Below are positions 24,909 to 34,386 of a stretch of DNA of 64,000 bases, piece after piece. The DNA lies in NCBI GenBank assembly GCA_964447405.1, contig CAYUSP010000001.1, positions 744,001 through 808,000 of the forward strand, written 5' to 3'. The DNA is from JALNZF01 sp964447405. Its GTDB lineage: Bacteria; Nitrospirota; UBA9217. The notes under the pieces were generated by a model. It did not search any database and had not been told where the DNA came from. It saw only the letters and a list, made by a program, of their open reading frames with translations. The position numbers were made by a program, and so were the translations under genes. Position 1 is the first letter of the stretch. Each line of letters starts with the position of its first letter.

Positions 24909-25805
24909 CTACTTTTCCCTGTTTTCAGTCCTGACCACGAGCCAGTAGACAATGCCAATAACCAGTATCGCCGCTATCAGATAATAGATTGATTCAGGTT
25001 TGTCATGCTTCAGGGTGGCAATCATCGTTTCCCGTATCATGGTGACCAGGGCGACACCGATAAAGACGCTGATATGGAACTTGCCGCCCTTCAAGTGGGA
25101 TATCTCCGTATTCATCAGCTCGATCATGAGCCAAAGCAGCAGCATGGAACCGAGCGCGGAAATGATTCCCTCGACGACGTTGCCGGAGATCAGGTTCATG
25201 ACATCATGGACAAAAAGCCAGACAACTCCTAACGTAAGGCCGATCAGCGCGATCACCAGCAGAAGGTTGGTGGCCTGTGAGAAACGCTCGGCAAAGGTTA
25301 CCAGTGCGCTTTTAACCTTGTATACCGGCGAATAGATGCGCATCTCCTCCTCAATGTACGCTGTTGTCATGACATTGAGGCTGATGTCGATGATCTTGCC
25401 CAGTGTTACGATATTGTTCGTATATTCTTCTTTCGTGTCATCTGATTTCAAAAGGATCCCGGTGCAGGCGTTTTTCACGATATTCGCGACCCGGTGCATG
25501 AAATGCACGTTCACAGACCGTCTCACATGTTCCGATCCTATCCGGGCAAGTGCATCGTAGTACCGGCTGTCATAAGAACCTGAGAACAGCATGAAAAACC
25601 ATTTCTTCTGGTCAGTGAATACGTGTTTCTTTAGTTTGTCTTCGGTGAAAAATCTGGCGGCATCCTTGGTCCCCATGAACCATCGGCTGAGTGTGTTCAT
25701 GACTTCCTCTGCATGCTCCTCCATGACAGGTCGCATGGCCAGCAGCCTGTTTTCATCCTCCTGGGTAAATCGGTAGTCATGCTTGATATCCCTGAATGAT
25801 CTCAT
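24909..25805 (-). CDS. Globin-PsiE fusion protein
   Basis: A 298-residue membrane protein. Residues 1-150 read as a protoglobin/globin-sensor domain: the helix IGSEHVRRSV with His93 matches the proximal haem ligand region of globin-coupled sensors, and an aromatic-rich helix precedes it. Residues about 165-295 hold four membrane helices and the PsiE-family segment NTEISHLKGGKFHISVFIGV. PsiE is a phosphate-starvation-inducible membrane family. A haem-based gas sensor controlling a PsiE membrane domain is an inference. The frame extends to a GTG at 25838; the ATG at 25805 lies 11 bases after AGAGGGGGGG. Confidence 0.75.
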   Translation of the reverse strand: MRSFRDIKHDYRFTQEDENRLLAMRPVMEEHAEEVMNTLSRWFMGTKDAARFFTEDKLKKHVFTDQKKWFFMLFSGSYDSRYYDALARIGSEHVRRSVNVHFMHRVANIVKNACTGILLKSDDTKEEYTNNIVTLGKIIDISLNVMTTAYIEEEMRIYSPVYKVKSALVTFAERFSQATNLLLVIALIGLTLGVVWLFVHDVMNLISGNVVEGIISALGSMLLLWLMIELMNTEISHLKGGKFHISVFIGVALVTMIRETMIATLKHDKPESIYYLIAAILVIGIVYWLVVRTENREK

Positions 25806-25936
25806 GATTTCACATGCCCCCCCTCTGGCGCGGTCCACTGTTCATCCTGCAGGTGTTCTTCATTTGACCATGCTTCACCAGTCGCATTGTCCCCTTCAAT
25901 CTCAAATTCGAAACAGTAGCTGATGCTCTTCATCCC

Positions 25937-28402
25937 CTATGATCGAACAACAGCCGGAAGGTGGATCGTAAAGGTCGTACCCTCACCCATTACCGATGAA
26001 GCGGAAATAAATCCGTCATGCCGTGCGATGGTGGAATAGCAGACCGCAAGGCCAAGACCCAAACCCTTCTGGCTGTACGTTTGCTTCGTGGAAAAATAGG
26101 GGTCAAATATCTTCGACATGTTTTCCGGCGGAATCCCGCATCCGGTGTCCTGTACAATAATCCTGACATAGTGCATATCGGGAACCAGGAATCCGACCTT
26201 GCCTTCAGAGGCGATGATGTTCTCTCCCAGCACGCTGAATGACCCTCCGCCAGGCATGGCTTCCCTTGCATTTAATGCAAGGTTTTTGAATACCTGTGCC
26301 ATCTGGCTTGCATCGATGGCGACGGTCTGCAGATCCTCGGGCAGATCAAACGTCACTTTGAGGGGAGCCTCCTTCATCGCTTCGGTTACCGCCTCAATGA
26401 TCAGGCCATTGATGCGCATCACCTTTCGGAGCGGTTCGCCGCCTGTTGCAAACGTTATAAGCCGTTTGCTCAACTCCTGGGCCTTGTCGCAACCGGTTTC
26501 CGCATCAGTCAGCCTTGCAAAGGCCTTACCGTCCTCGGGCATTGCCAGCTTGGCAACCTCGATATTTCCAACGATCGAGCAGAGCAGGTTGTTGAAATCA
26601 TGAGCAATACCGCCGGCGAGGATCCCGATCGATTCGAGCGTATGCATCTTCATGCGCTCCTCGTCAGATTTTTTACGTTCCGTGATGTCCACCATGATTG
26701 AAGCGTAGTTTTGGATCTTTTGCTCCTTGTCCCGGATGGTCACTGCGGTCACGTCCACGGGAATATACCGGCCATCCTTGGACAGCCGGACCGTTTCGTA
26801 TCCTGAGAAAAACCCTTCAGCATTCAGCACGTTCAAGCAATGTTCCATCTCCGCTTGAGCGATTTCCTCCGGGATGACCTTCGTCAGGGGCTGTCCAAGC
26901 ATCTCATCCGCGGAGTAGCCCAGGAGTTTCGCGGCGCTGGTGTTCCAAGCCACGGTCATGCCCCGGGCATCGATGGCGCACACCGGGTCCGGAAGGTTCT
27001 GTACAATTGCGGCCAGAAACCGGATCTCCTCGTCCGCCCGCTTTCGTTCGGAGATATCTTCATAAATCGCCATCGAGGCAATAACCTCTCCGCCCGGGCT
27101 TCGAATGGGGGCAGTGGACAGCGCGACGTCTATCTCCTGGCCGTCTTTTCTCTGACGACGGGTCTCGAAAGCTCTGAAAGCATCTCCTGCAAGAACTTTT
27201 CCATGAAGCGTGGCGTATTCAGCTTCTTTATCCTTCGGGATGATGGGAAGAGGTTGCCCGATGACTTCCTGTTCCTGCCAGCCGAAGATCAGAACTGCCG
27301 CGGAGTTCCATACCTGGACGCGCTTATCGCGACCGATGATCGTGATCGGCAGGGGCGAGGCCTGGATCATTGCCTGGAGACTGTCGCTCGTGCTTTTCAG
27401 TTCGTCCTCGATCCTTTTCCGCTTATTGATCTCCTCGCTGCCCATTCTGTACAGCACCAGTATGCTGAAACCGATCGATGCGCATGCCAGCAGAATACCT
27501 GACCCCCATGTCCTGAACAGCATCCCCGACAGCTGGTCAGCAATGACCGCGGTATCATGAAGATAAATAACTTCCCAACCCGGTGTGGATACAATGGGAG
27601 CGCGATGTATTATATAGGTAATCCCCGATGGATTAACGACATGACTCTCATCAGTTTTCACAATGCCCGTCCATTCGAACGGCCCTGTTCCGAATTGCTT
27701 TGACGCTGCCACACGAGCCAGAAGCTCAGGAGTGGTTTTCCAAAGCGTATGATAGAGCCAGTCCGATCGGGTCGAAGCGAAAATGACTCCCTGCTGATCC
27801 GTCATTACTATTACACCGTCCCGGGGGATATTGATTTCGTTTTCAATGGCGTCTAATGACATCTTCACCACGGCGACACCAGCAGGCTCCTTTTGACCGG
27901 AGATATGGATATGGTGACTGTAATAGGCGCCGCGCTTACCAGAGGTCACGCCGAGTGCCAGATAGACCGTTGGCTCGCCCTTCATTGCGCTCTGGAAGTA
28001 AGGTCTGAAGAAATAATCCTTGCCTACGAAACTATCGGAATATGCGCGGTTTGTGGAGGCAATGACCCTGCCTGATCGGTTGATCAGATAGCAGACGTCC
28101 GCCTTGAACCGGTTTTGAAAAGTATCGAGTACTTCATTCGCCTGTGCAAGGAACAAGCTTGTTTTATTCGTGCCGAGAACATCCCTGGACTCCCTCATTC
28201 CCGCCAGCGCCGCTGCTATTTTCCGGCCCGAGGAATGCGCAAGGTCGATCCTTCCCGCCATGTCGATTATGCTCGCGTCATGACTGGCATGGAGCTCCCG
28301 CAAAGCGCTCTTTTTCATGGAGGAATAATAAAGATAGCCGCTCGCGGCAACAGTGGTAAAGGTTAGCAACGCAAAGATAACGATGATCGATCGAATTTTC
28401 AT
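25937..28402 (-). CDS. Membrane sensor histidine kinase (Cache-PAS-PAS-HisKA)
   Basis: An 821-residue sensor kinase. A membrane helix at residues 7-27 and another near 285-310 frame a large periplasmic double-Cache domain that senses small molecules. Two PAS domains follow at about 340-455 and 460-580, then the phosphorylation His in GGIAHDFNNLL, and a HATPase with NLALNAREAM (N box), DTGCGIPP (G1) and GLGLGLA (G2). No receiver domain is attached. No response regulator is immediately adjacent. Confidence 0.93.
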   Translation of the reverse strand: MKIRSIIVIFALLTFTTVAASGYLYYSSMKKSALRELHASHDASIIDMAGRIDLAHSSGRKIAAALAGMRESRDVLGTNKTSLFLAQANEVLDTFQNRFKADVCYLINRSGRVIASTNRAYSDSFVGKDYFFRPYFQSAMKGEPTVYLALGVTSGKRGAYYSHHIHISGQKEPAGVAVVKMSLDAIENEINIPRDGVIVMTDQQGVIFASTRSDWLYHTLWKTTPELLARVAASKQFGTGPFEWTGIVKTDESHVVNPSGITYIIHRAPIVSTPGWEVIYLHDTAVIADQLSGMLFRTWGSGILLACASIGFSILVLYRMGSEEINKRKRIEDELKSTSDSLQAMIQASPLPITIIGRDKRVQVWNSAAVLIFGWQEQEVIGQPLPIIPKDKEAEYATLHGKVLAGDAFRAFETRRQRKDGQEIDVALSTAPIRSPGGEVIASMAIYEDISERKRADEEIRFLAAIVQNLPDPVCAIDARGMTVAWNTSAAKLLGYSADEMLGQPLTKVIPEEIAQAEMEHCLNVLNAEGFFSGYETVRLSKDGRYIPVDVTAVTIRDKEQKIQNYASIMVDITERKKSDEERMKMHTLESIGILAGGIAHDFNNLLCSIVGNIEVAKLAMPEDGKAFARLTDAETGCDKAQELSKRLITFATGGEPLRKVMRINGLIIEAVTEAMKEAPLKVTFDLPEDLQTVAIDASQMAQVFKNLALNAREAMPGGGSFSVLGENIIASEGKVGFLVPDMHYVRIIVQDTGCGIPPENMSKIFDPYFSTKQTYSQKGLGLGLAVCYSTIARHDGFISASSVMGEGTTFTIHLPAVVRS

Positions 28403-28453
28403 AGGATGCGGTTCAATGTATTCTCATCTACGGAGCAAGGCTTAGAATAGTTA

Positions 28454-28462
28454 ACTATAGCA
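28454..28462 (-). promoter_or_regulatory. Extended -10 promoter of the Cache-PAS kinase
   Basis: On the minus strand TGCTATAGT (28462-28454) fits an extended -10, with the predicted start near 28447, about 45 bases before the ATG at 28402. Confidence 0.45.
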
Positions 28463-28528
28463 TATTCTGGATAACTCTATGTCCTGCTCGTACAAAAGGA
28501 TTGTCCTCCCTGTCCGGATATCTGCGGC

Positions 28529-29641
28529 TCATTTCAAGCGCTTCTGGAATCTCAGAGAACTCAGGACGAAGAGCGTCGAACCCAGCGCGAAGAGGGCTGC
28601 CAGATGCGGCCACAGGATGTCAAGGCCATTGCCCTTCAGGAAGATCCCCCGTATGATGATAAGAAAATACCGGAGAGGGTTCAGATAGGTGACGTATTGG
28701 AACAGGATTGGCATGTTCTCAATAGGAAAGGCAAATCCCGACAGCAGTATGGCGGGCATGTAGAACAGCATAGTTGCCATAAGCGCTTGCTGCTGGGTTC
28801 TTGATACGGTCGAGATGAACAGGCCGATGCCGAGGGCGGTCAGGATATAGACGGCGGTGGATAGTACCAGGAGCAAAAGCGATCCCCGGATGGGAACGTC
28901 GAACCACTGCACGCCGACTACCGTGATCAGGCCCATGTCTATAAACCCGATCAGGGCAAAGGGGATAGTCTTGCCGAGCATCAATTCGAAAGGCCGGAGC
29001 GGTGTAACCATGAGCTGCTCCATGGTCCCCACTTCCCGTTCTCGTACAATGGCCATGGCGGTGAGCATGAGGCAGATGAGCATCAGAATGGACGCGATCA
29101 CTCCTGGAACATTGTAGTTTCTGCTCCTGAGGTCCGGATTATACCACGCCCTCGACTTGAGCTCGATCCGGATAGCTTTGGCAACAGATGGTGTCCGCGC
29201 ATGCTCTGCGCTGAACTTCGCGATAATCCGTTCAACATAGCCCATGGCTATCAATGCGGTGTTCGAATCCGTGCCATCCACGAGCACCTGGACAGCCGTG
29301 GGAAGGCCCTTCCTGAGCTGTTCCTGAAAATCCCTGTTGATCTGGATGGCGCAGAGCACCTTGCCCCGGTCGAGCAGATCGAGAACTTCTGCTTCGCTGC
29401 GGGGCTGGTCTTCGATGATGAAATAACCCGATGCGGACAGCCTGCGCACAAGATCCCTGCTGTCAGCAGACAGGTCAAGGTCATATAGCGCCGTCGGAAT
29501 GCGCTCCACGTCCATGGTGACGACGTAGCCGAACATCATGAGCTGTACCACGGGCGGCACGATCAGGAAGAAACGCATCCGTTTATCTCGAAACAGCTGG
29601 ATGAATTCCTTGATTACGATATGCTTGATGCGTTCGAGCAT
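28529..29641 (-). CDS. ABC-2 type permease (YbhR/S-like)
   Basis: A 370-residue inner-membrane permease of the ABC-2 family: one N-terminal helix, a periplasmic domain of about 140 residues, then five helices in the C-terminal half. The ATG at 29641 is one base after the stop of the upstream permease, indicating translational coupling; the frame continues upstream of it without need. It is the last gene of the exporter operon that begins with the HlyD-like protein at 33564. Family relatives export drugs or other hydrophobic compounds. Confidence 0.9.
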   Translation of the reverse strand: MLERIKHIVIKEFIQLFRDKRMRFFLIVPPVVQLMMFGYVVTMDVERIPTALYDLDLSADSRDLVRRLSASGYFIIEDQPRSEAEVLDLLDRGKVLCAIQINRDFQEQLRKGLPTAVQVLVDGTDSNTALIAMGYVERIIAKFSAEHARTPSVAKAIRIELKSRAWYNPDLRSRNYNVPGVIASILMLICLMLTAMAIVREREVGTMEQLMVTPLRPFELMLGKTIPFALIGFIDMGLITVVGVQWFDVPIRGSLLLLVLSTAVYILTALGIGLFISTVSRTQQQALMATMLFYMPAILLSGFAFPIENMPILFQYVTYLNPLRYFLIIIRGIFLKGNGLDILWPHLAALFALGSTLFVLSSLRFQKRLK

Positions 29642-29642
29642 A

Positions 29643-30752
29643 TTACGCGACCTTCTTCCTGAACTTTCTGGTTGCTGCCGTAAATACCATCGCTCCATAT
29701 ATGGCCAAAAACATGGCCTGCACGGCGAGCAGCCCGAAGGTGCTTCCTTTCAAAAAAATACCTTTCAGTATGAATACGAAATAGCGCGCCGGTACGACGT
29801 ACGTGATGATCTGGAGAGGCTTGGGGATATTCCAGAGCGAGAACATAAAACCCGAGAGCAGGAACGCCGGCAGAAACGAACTGATCAGAGCGATCTGGCT
29901 CGCCAGAAGCTGGGTCCGCGCTAGTATGGAGATCAGTATTCCCCAGCAGAGGGCGCCGAAAAGGAAAAGACCGCTCATGGCCATGAGCAGAGTAACGCTG
30001 CCCTTGAGCGGTACGTCGAAAAGATAAACGCTCATGGCTATGGCAACCAGGGTATCGATGAATCCGATCAGAAGATACGGCAGCAGTTTCCCGAGGATCA
30101 GCTCCGTGATCTTGATTGGCGTCGATACAAGCTGTTCCATGGTCCCCCGCTCCCACTCCCGGGCAACGGTGAGCGATGTCAGGAGCGAGGCGATCACCGA
30201 CATGATTACGGCGATCAGGCCGGGTATGATGAAGTTTCTGGACTTCAGATCAGGATTGTACCAGACGCGGCTCCGTGCTTCCACAAGGGGAACGATCCTG
30301 ATGTTCGCAAGGGACTGGGAAAACTGCTCGGTAATGGCGCCCAGATAGCCAAGCGCTATGGTGGCAGTATTCGAATCACTTCCATCAACTATGGCACCGA
30401 TCTCCACCGGACGACCGGTCCTGACGTTTTTCATGAAATCCCGCGGGATCATAACGGCAACCTTCGCACGTCCGCTATCGAGGTAATGCTCAATATCATC
30501 GTGTCGGTCGACATGGGTCCTGATCGTGAAATACCCGGATGCAGCAAGTTTGACAGTGTATTCCCTGCTCAGGCTGCTCCTGTCCAGATCAAGGATGACG
30601 GTATCGATGTTGGCAATATCGAAGGTAATCGCATACCCGAAGATGACGAGCAGGACCACGGGCATGAGGAAAGCCATCGCCAGGCTCAAGGGGTCCCGCC
30701 TGATCTGGATCAATTCTTTATTAGCGATAGCTTTGATTCGAAGTAGTTTCAT
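29643..30752 (-). CDS. ABC-2 type permease (YbhR/S-like)
   Basis: A 369-residue permease with the same layout as the following gene (N-terminal helix at residues 20-40, periplasmic domain, then five membrane helices). The two are clearly paralogous and probably form a heterodimer. The ATG at 30752 follows GGAGGGAC; an in-frame ATG at 30770 is less well placed. It lies about 50 bases after its ATPase gene. Confidence 0.9.
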   Translation of the reverse strand: MKLLRIKAIANKELIQIRRDPLSLAMAFLMPVVLLVIFGYAITFDIANIDTVILDLDRSSLSREYTVKLAASGYFTIRTHVDRHDDIEHYLDSGRAKVAVMIPRDFMKNVRTGRPVEIGAIVDGSDSNTATIALGYLGAITEQFSQSLANIRIVPLVEARSRVWYNPDLKSRNFIIPGLIAVIMSVIASLLTSLTVAREWERGTMEQLVSTPIKITELILGKLLPYLLIGFIDTLVAIAMSVYLFDVPLKGSVTLLMAMSGLFLFGALCWGILISILARTQLLASQIALISSFLPAFLLSGFMFSLWNIPKPLQIITYVVPARYFVFILKGIFLKGSTFGLLAVQAMFLAIYGAMVFTAATRKFRKKVA

Positions 30753-30800
30753 GGAAAGCTGTCCCTCCACCTGTACCCTGAATGCTGACCCCTTATTCCT

Positions 30801-31748
30801 CTACGCCGCCTCGATCATGGTAACAAACACATCCTCAAGCGAAGGGATTATTTTTTCAATCTTGTATACGTTGACTCCTGCTTCCTGCAGTATCTTTCGG
30901 ATCACCTGCTCCGCCACTGTGATATTCTCTACCGTTGCATGCAGGACGCTGCCGAAGATTGCGGATTCAATGCCGTTCCGGTTGAGTTCATTCTGCGCCT
31001 GAGATAGACGGTCAACCTCAATCTCAAGCACATCCTGTTTCATATGTTCCCGCCTGAGCGCATTCGGTGTTCCTTCGGCAATAATCCTGCCGCGATAGAT
31101 GAGTGCAAGCCGGTCACAGTAATCAGCCTCGTCCATGTAGTGCGTGGTGACGAATACCGTCGTACCCTGCCGGGCCATATCATAGATCATATTCCAGAAG
31201 TTCCTCCGGGAGATTGGGTCAACACCTGAGGTGGGTTCATCAAGGAATAATATCATCGGCTCGTGAAGCACTGCGCAGCCGAGGGCAAGCCTCTGCTTGA
31301 AGCCGCCGGGAAGAGTGCTCGTGAGCGCCCTTCTCCTGTCAACAAGGCCTGCCATGGCCAACGCCCACTCCTTGCGATCCTGCTTTTTCGCTGCAGGCAC
31401 CGAGTATATGCCGCTGAAGAAGTTGATGTTCTCTTCAACCGTCAGATCGTCGTACAAAGAGAATTTCTGCGACATGTAGCCAATGCTACGCTTGATCTCC
31501 TCGGACTGCGTTATGATATCATAACCGCCGACCGTGCCGCTTCCGGCTGAAGGCAGGAGCAGACCGCAGAGCATGCGTATGGTCGTTGATTTACCCGAAC
31601 CGTTCGGGCCGAGGAAGCCGAATATCTCACCTTTGGAAACAGCGAGATCAATGCGGTCCACTGCCGTGAAATCGCCGAACGTGCGGGTAAGACTTTTCAC
31701 GGCAACGGCGATACGTAACTGTTCAAGATTCCTGTCTGCGAGCCCCAT
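30801..31748 (-). CDS. ABC transporter ATPase (second half of YbhF-like pair)
   Basis: A 315-residue nucleotide-binding subunit: Walker A GPNGSGKST, Q-loop in YMSQKFSLYDDLT, an atypical signature segment LPGGFKQRL instead of LSGGQ, and Walker B LFLDEPTSGVDP. The C-terminal 90 residues form the DrrA-type regulatory domain. In E. coli the two ATPases of this transporter are fused in YbhF; here they are separate genes with 11 bases between them. Confidence 0.93.
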   Translation of the reverse strand: MGLADRNLEQLRIAVAVKSLTRTFGDFTAVDRIDLAVSKGEIFGFLGPNGSGKSTTIRMLCGLLLPSAGSGTVGGYDIITQSEEIKRSIGYMSQKFSLYDDLTVEENINFFSGIYSVPAAKKQDRKEWALAMAGLVDRRRALTSTLPGGFKQRLALGCAVLHEPMILFLDEPTSGVDPISRRNFWNMIYDMARQGTTVFVTTHYMDEADYCDRLALIYRGRIIAEGTPNALRREHMKQDVLEIEVDRLSQAQNELNRNGIESAIFGSVLHATVENITVAEQVIRKILQEAGVNVYKIEKIIPSLEDVFVTMIEAA

Positions 31749-31759
31749 GCCCCTTGCCC

Positions 31760-32680
31760 CTATCGTTCTTCTACCATGGATATAAACACATCCTCAAGCG
31801 ACGGCACTATTTCCCGATGGTCCCGAATAACAATACCCGCATGACTGATGCGTGAAAGCACATTCACCGACTCCTCAATGTTCTTCAAATCAATATGCAG
31901 CCGATCGCCATACATACCGACCCCGTGGACGCCTGCGATGCCCCTGATCCGCTCCGCAATCGACCGGGCGTCGTCAGACCAGACTTCGATCATGGTCCTG
32001 CCGAGTGATTTTCGTATGTTTTTCGGTTCGTCCTCGATCATGATCCGCCCCTGGTGCATAAGGCCGATCCGTGAACAGCGCTCAGCCTCGTCAAGATACG
32101 AGGTGGATACCAGGATCGTCACGCCTTCACTCAGAAGCGAATAAAGAATCTTCCAGAAATCCCTGCGGGAAACGGGGTCTACGCCGTTCGTAGGCTCGTC
32201 GAGCAGCAGGACCTCGGGTGTGTGAATGAGAGCGCATGCCAGCCCGAGTTTCTGCTTCATGCCACCGGACAATTTCCCTGCAAGCCGGTTCTGAAAGGTC
32301 GTCAGGTTGCTAAAGCCAAGGAGCCGTGCGATCCTTGCCGGCCGCTCCGATTTCGGCACATCGTACAGGTCGGCGTAGAACAGGATATTCTCAAGAACCG
32401 TAAGGTCCTCGTACAAGCCGAAGCGTTGAGACATGTACCCGATTTTCTCCTTGATCCATTCGCCTTGGGATTGTATGGAATGCCCGGCCACCCAGGCCTC
32501 TCCCGAGGTGGGATTCATGATCGCGGCAAGAAGCCTCATGCACGTTGACTTCCCCGCACCGTCAGGCCCCACCAGGCCGTACAACTCGCCTTTGCGTATT
32601 TCAAGATTGAGATTATTTACAGCAGTAGTTCTGGCAAAGGATTTCGTAAGATGAGCTGTCCGGATAGCAGGTATATTCAT
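31760..32680 (-). CDS. ABC transporter ATPase (first half of YbhF-like pair)
   Basis: A 306-residue nucleotide-binding subunit with Walker A GPDGAGKST, Q-loop YMSQRFGLYEDLT, the canonical LSGGMKQKL signature and Walker B LLLDEPTNGVDP. The signature is intact here, while its partner has a weaker one, which fits an asymmetric ATPase pair. It follows the HlyD-like gene by 59 bases. Confidence 0.93.
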   Translation of the reverse strand: MNIPAIRTAHLTKSFARTTAVNNLNLEIRKGELYGLVGPDGAGKSTCMRLLAAIMNPTSGEAWVAGHSIQSQGEWIKEKIGYMSQRFGLYEDLTVLENILFYADLYDVPKSERPARIARLLGFSNLTTFQNRLAGKLSGGMKQKLGLACALIHTPEVLLLDEPTNGVDPVSRRDFWKILYSLLSEGVTILVSTSYLDEAERCSRIGLMHQGRIMIEDEPKNIRKSLGRTMIEVWSDDARSIAERIRGIAGVHGVGMYGDRLHIDLKNIEESVNVLSRISHAGIVIRDHREIVPSLEDVFISMVEER

Positions 32681-32739
32681 GAAATCCCTGGAGGTAAGTA
32701 GCTCTACGATCTATGTACTCTGAGCTTTGAATTCTGAAC

Positions 32740-33564
32740 TTATTTTGAGATGAGGACCACATCCGCCGGCATGCCCGGTTTCAGCTCGTTGTTCTGGTTC
32801 TTTACGCTCACTTTCACACCGAACACAAGCTTGATCCTCTCCTCCCTCGTCTGGACGTTCTTGGGAGTGAACTCGGCTTCTGACGATAGGTAGCTAACAA
32901 CGCCTTCGTATCTCTTTTTTGGAAAGGAATCAACTGAAACTTCGGCCTTCTGACCCAGTTTCACCTGTCCGAGGCGGTCTTCCTTGACATAGACCTTGAC
33001 CCAGGGTTTCTCAAGATCGCCAAGCAAGAATACCGTCGCGCCCGCGCCAACTGTCTCCCCTTCGTCGATGATTTTTCGAAGCACTGTTCCGTTTATAGGC
33101 GACAAGATGACCGTGTCCCGTAGGCGGACCTCCGCAGTCCTCTGCGCTGCCTGGTACAATCTGAGCTGGGATCCTGCGACATCATAAGCCGTCCTGGCGG
33201 ATTCCATCTGCTGGTTCGCGATAACGCCGTCCTTGTGGAGCAACGTGTATCGCTCAAGGTCTTTGTTCGCTTTGTCGAACTGTGCTTCCGCATTTTGGAC
33301 TGACGCGCTGCTCTGATTGATCAGGCTCTCGTATTCCGCGGTGTCAAGGACCGCAAGTCGGTCCCCTTTCTTCACGGCTCTGCCTTCGTCGGTGAAAAGC
33401 TTCTGCACTTTCCCGGGAATTTTGAAACCAACGCTGATCTCCGTAACCTCTACCGTTCCCGACAGGATGAATTTGTCCTGTTCACGGGACACCCCGTACC
33501 GCAGATACACTGAGACAGCAATTACCATGAAAACCACAATAACGATAATAATTACTTTCTTCAT
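32740..33564 (-). CDS. HlyD-family periplasmic adaptor (YbhG-like)
   Basis: A 274-residue membrane-fusion protein: an N-terminal membrane anchor (residues 3-23), a split biotinyl-lipoyl domain (GKVQKLFTDEGRAVKKGD and SPINGTVLRKIIDEGETV), a helical hairpin between them with a coiled-coil look, and a beta-barrel domain. It joins the inner-membrane ABC exporter to an outer-membrane channel that is not in the window. It heads the five-gene operon, with an extended -10 promoter upstream. Confidence 0.92.
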   Translation of the reverse strand: MKKVIIIVIVVFMVIAVSVYLRYGVSREQDKFILSGTVEVTEISVGFKIPGKVQKLFTDEGRAVKKGDRLAVLDTAEYESLINQSSASVQNAEAQFDKANKDLERYTLLHKDGVIANQQMESARTAYDVAGSQLRLYQAAQRTAEVRLRDTVILSPINGTVLRKIIDEGETVGAGATVFLLGDLEKPWVKVYVKEDRLGQVKLGQKAEVSVDSFPKKRYEGVVSYLSSEAEFTPKNVQTREERIKLVFGVKVSVKNQNNELKPGMPADVVLISK

Positions 33565-33593
33565 CGTACCTCCATTGCAATGTTCCTGTTTTA

Positions 33594-33602
33594 ATTATAG
33601 CA
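33594..33602 (-). promoter_or_regulatory. Extended -10 promoter of the ABC exporter operon
   Basis: On the minus strand TGCTATAAT (33602-33594) is a perfect extended -10. It abuts the -35 box of the divergent nuclease promoter, so the two promoters likely compete for polymerase. Confidence 0.6.
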
Positions 33603-33632
33603 TTGACACCGGAAAATGATTACAACTATAAT
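33603..33632 (+). promoter_or_regulatory. Consensus promoter of the secreted nuclease
   Basis: A perfect TTGACA (33603-33608), 18-base spacer and perfect TATAAT (33627-33632). Start expected near 33639. Confidence 0.75.
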
Positions 33633-33671
33633 GCATTTCATATTCGCAGGCAACTCCGGAGGACTCTTACC

Positions 33672-34229
33672 TTGACATTGTTTCGCATCCTGCTTCGCCG
33701 GTTTCCCCTGCTCTTTTTTGCTCTTCATCTCGTTATTTTCCAACACCTGCCTGCTGGTGCGTCCGAATTGCAGGAAGCACGTGTCAGCAACGTTCACGAT
33801 GGCGACACGGTCACGCTTCGAATCAACAACAGAATGCTCAAAACCAGGCTTATTGGCATCGATGCACCGGAAATGGGCCAGCGCCCCTGGGGTAAACGAT
33901 CAAAGGAGCATCTCATCAGCATTATGACGCAGAACGACTGGACCGTACTGGTTGAAACGGATGTCGTGAAACAGGACAAGTTTAACAGACCCCTGGCCTA
34001 TCTGTTCACCCGCAGCAGTGAGTTCATCAATGAACGGATGGTCCTGGATGGTTACGCCGTCCTTTTCACAATCCCGCCGAATGTGAAGTATGCGGAGAGA
34101 TTCAGCCGCGCGCAGCAGGCCGCGCGCAGCGCCGGTGCGGGGATCTGGGGTCCGAGGGGACTGAAGGAACAGCCGGTAAAGTGGCGGGAGAAGCATCCGA
34201 GGAATAACCCAAATATGCATCAAGATTAA
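33672..34229 (+). CDS. Secreted thermonuclease-like protein (SNase fold)
   Basis: A 185-residue exported nuclease of the staphylococcal nuclease family. Residues 1-30 are a signal peptide. The OB-fold motifs are VHDGDTVTL, the catalytic Arg and acidic residues in TRLIGIDAPE, and the second Arg in NRPLAYLF. The frame opens at a TTG inside the -35 box (33603), so I chose the TTG at 33672, which follows GGAGGA at 8 bases and is downstream of the predicted transcript start. It cleaves nucleic acid in the periplasm or outside the cell. Confidence 0.87.
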   Translation: MTLFRILLRRFPLLFFALHLVIFQHLPAGASELQEARVSNVHDGDTVTLRINNRMLKTRLIGIDAPEMGQRPWGKRSKEHLISIMTQNDWTVLVETDVVKQDKFNRPLAYLFTRSSEFINERMVLDGYAVLFTIPPNVKYAERFSRAQQAARSAGAGIWGPRGLKEQPVKWREKHPRNNPNMHQD

Positions 34230-34242
34230 ATCCGCAAAGCTG

Positions 34243-34314
34243 TTCACACACGGAGGCACGAAGTTTACGTACTTTTTTTATGCCTTTCTTCGTGCCTTCT
34301 TGGCTTTGTGTGAA
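34243..34314. repeat. Imperfect inverted repeat related to the 9329-9475 element
   Basis: The left arm TTCACACACGGAGGCACGAAG (minus its last base, 34243-34262) pairs with the right arm around 34288-34314, which ends GTGTGAA and begins CTTCGTGCCTTC; a 6-base insertion interrupts the match. The CACGGAGGCAC core resembles the arms at 9329 and 9459. No gene lies inside. Confidence 0.45.
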
Positions 34315-34386
34315 ATCAGGTGTAACGATTTTGATTGCTTGAGTCACGCTTAGAAGATGTTTTGGTAAATGATATCAGGAGGCATC

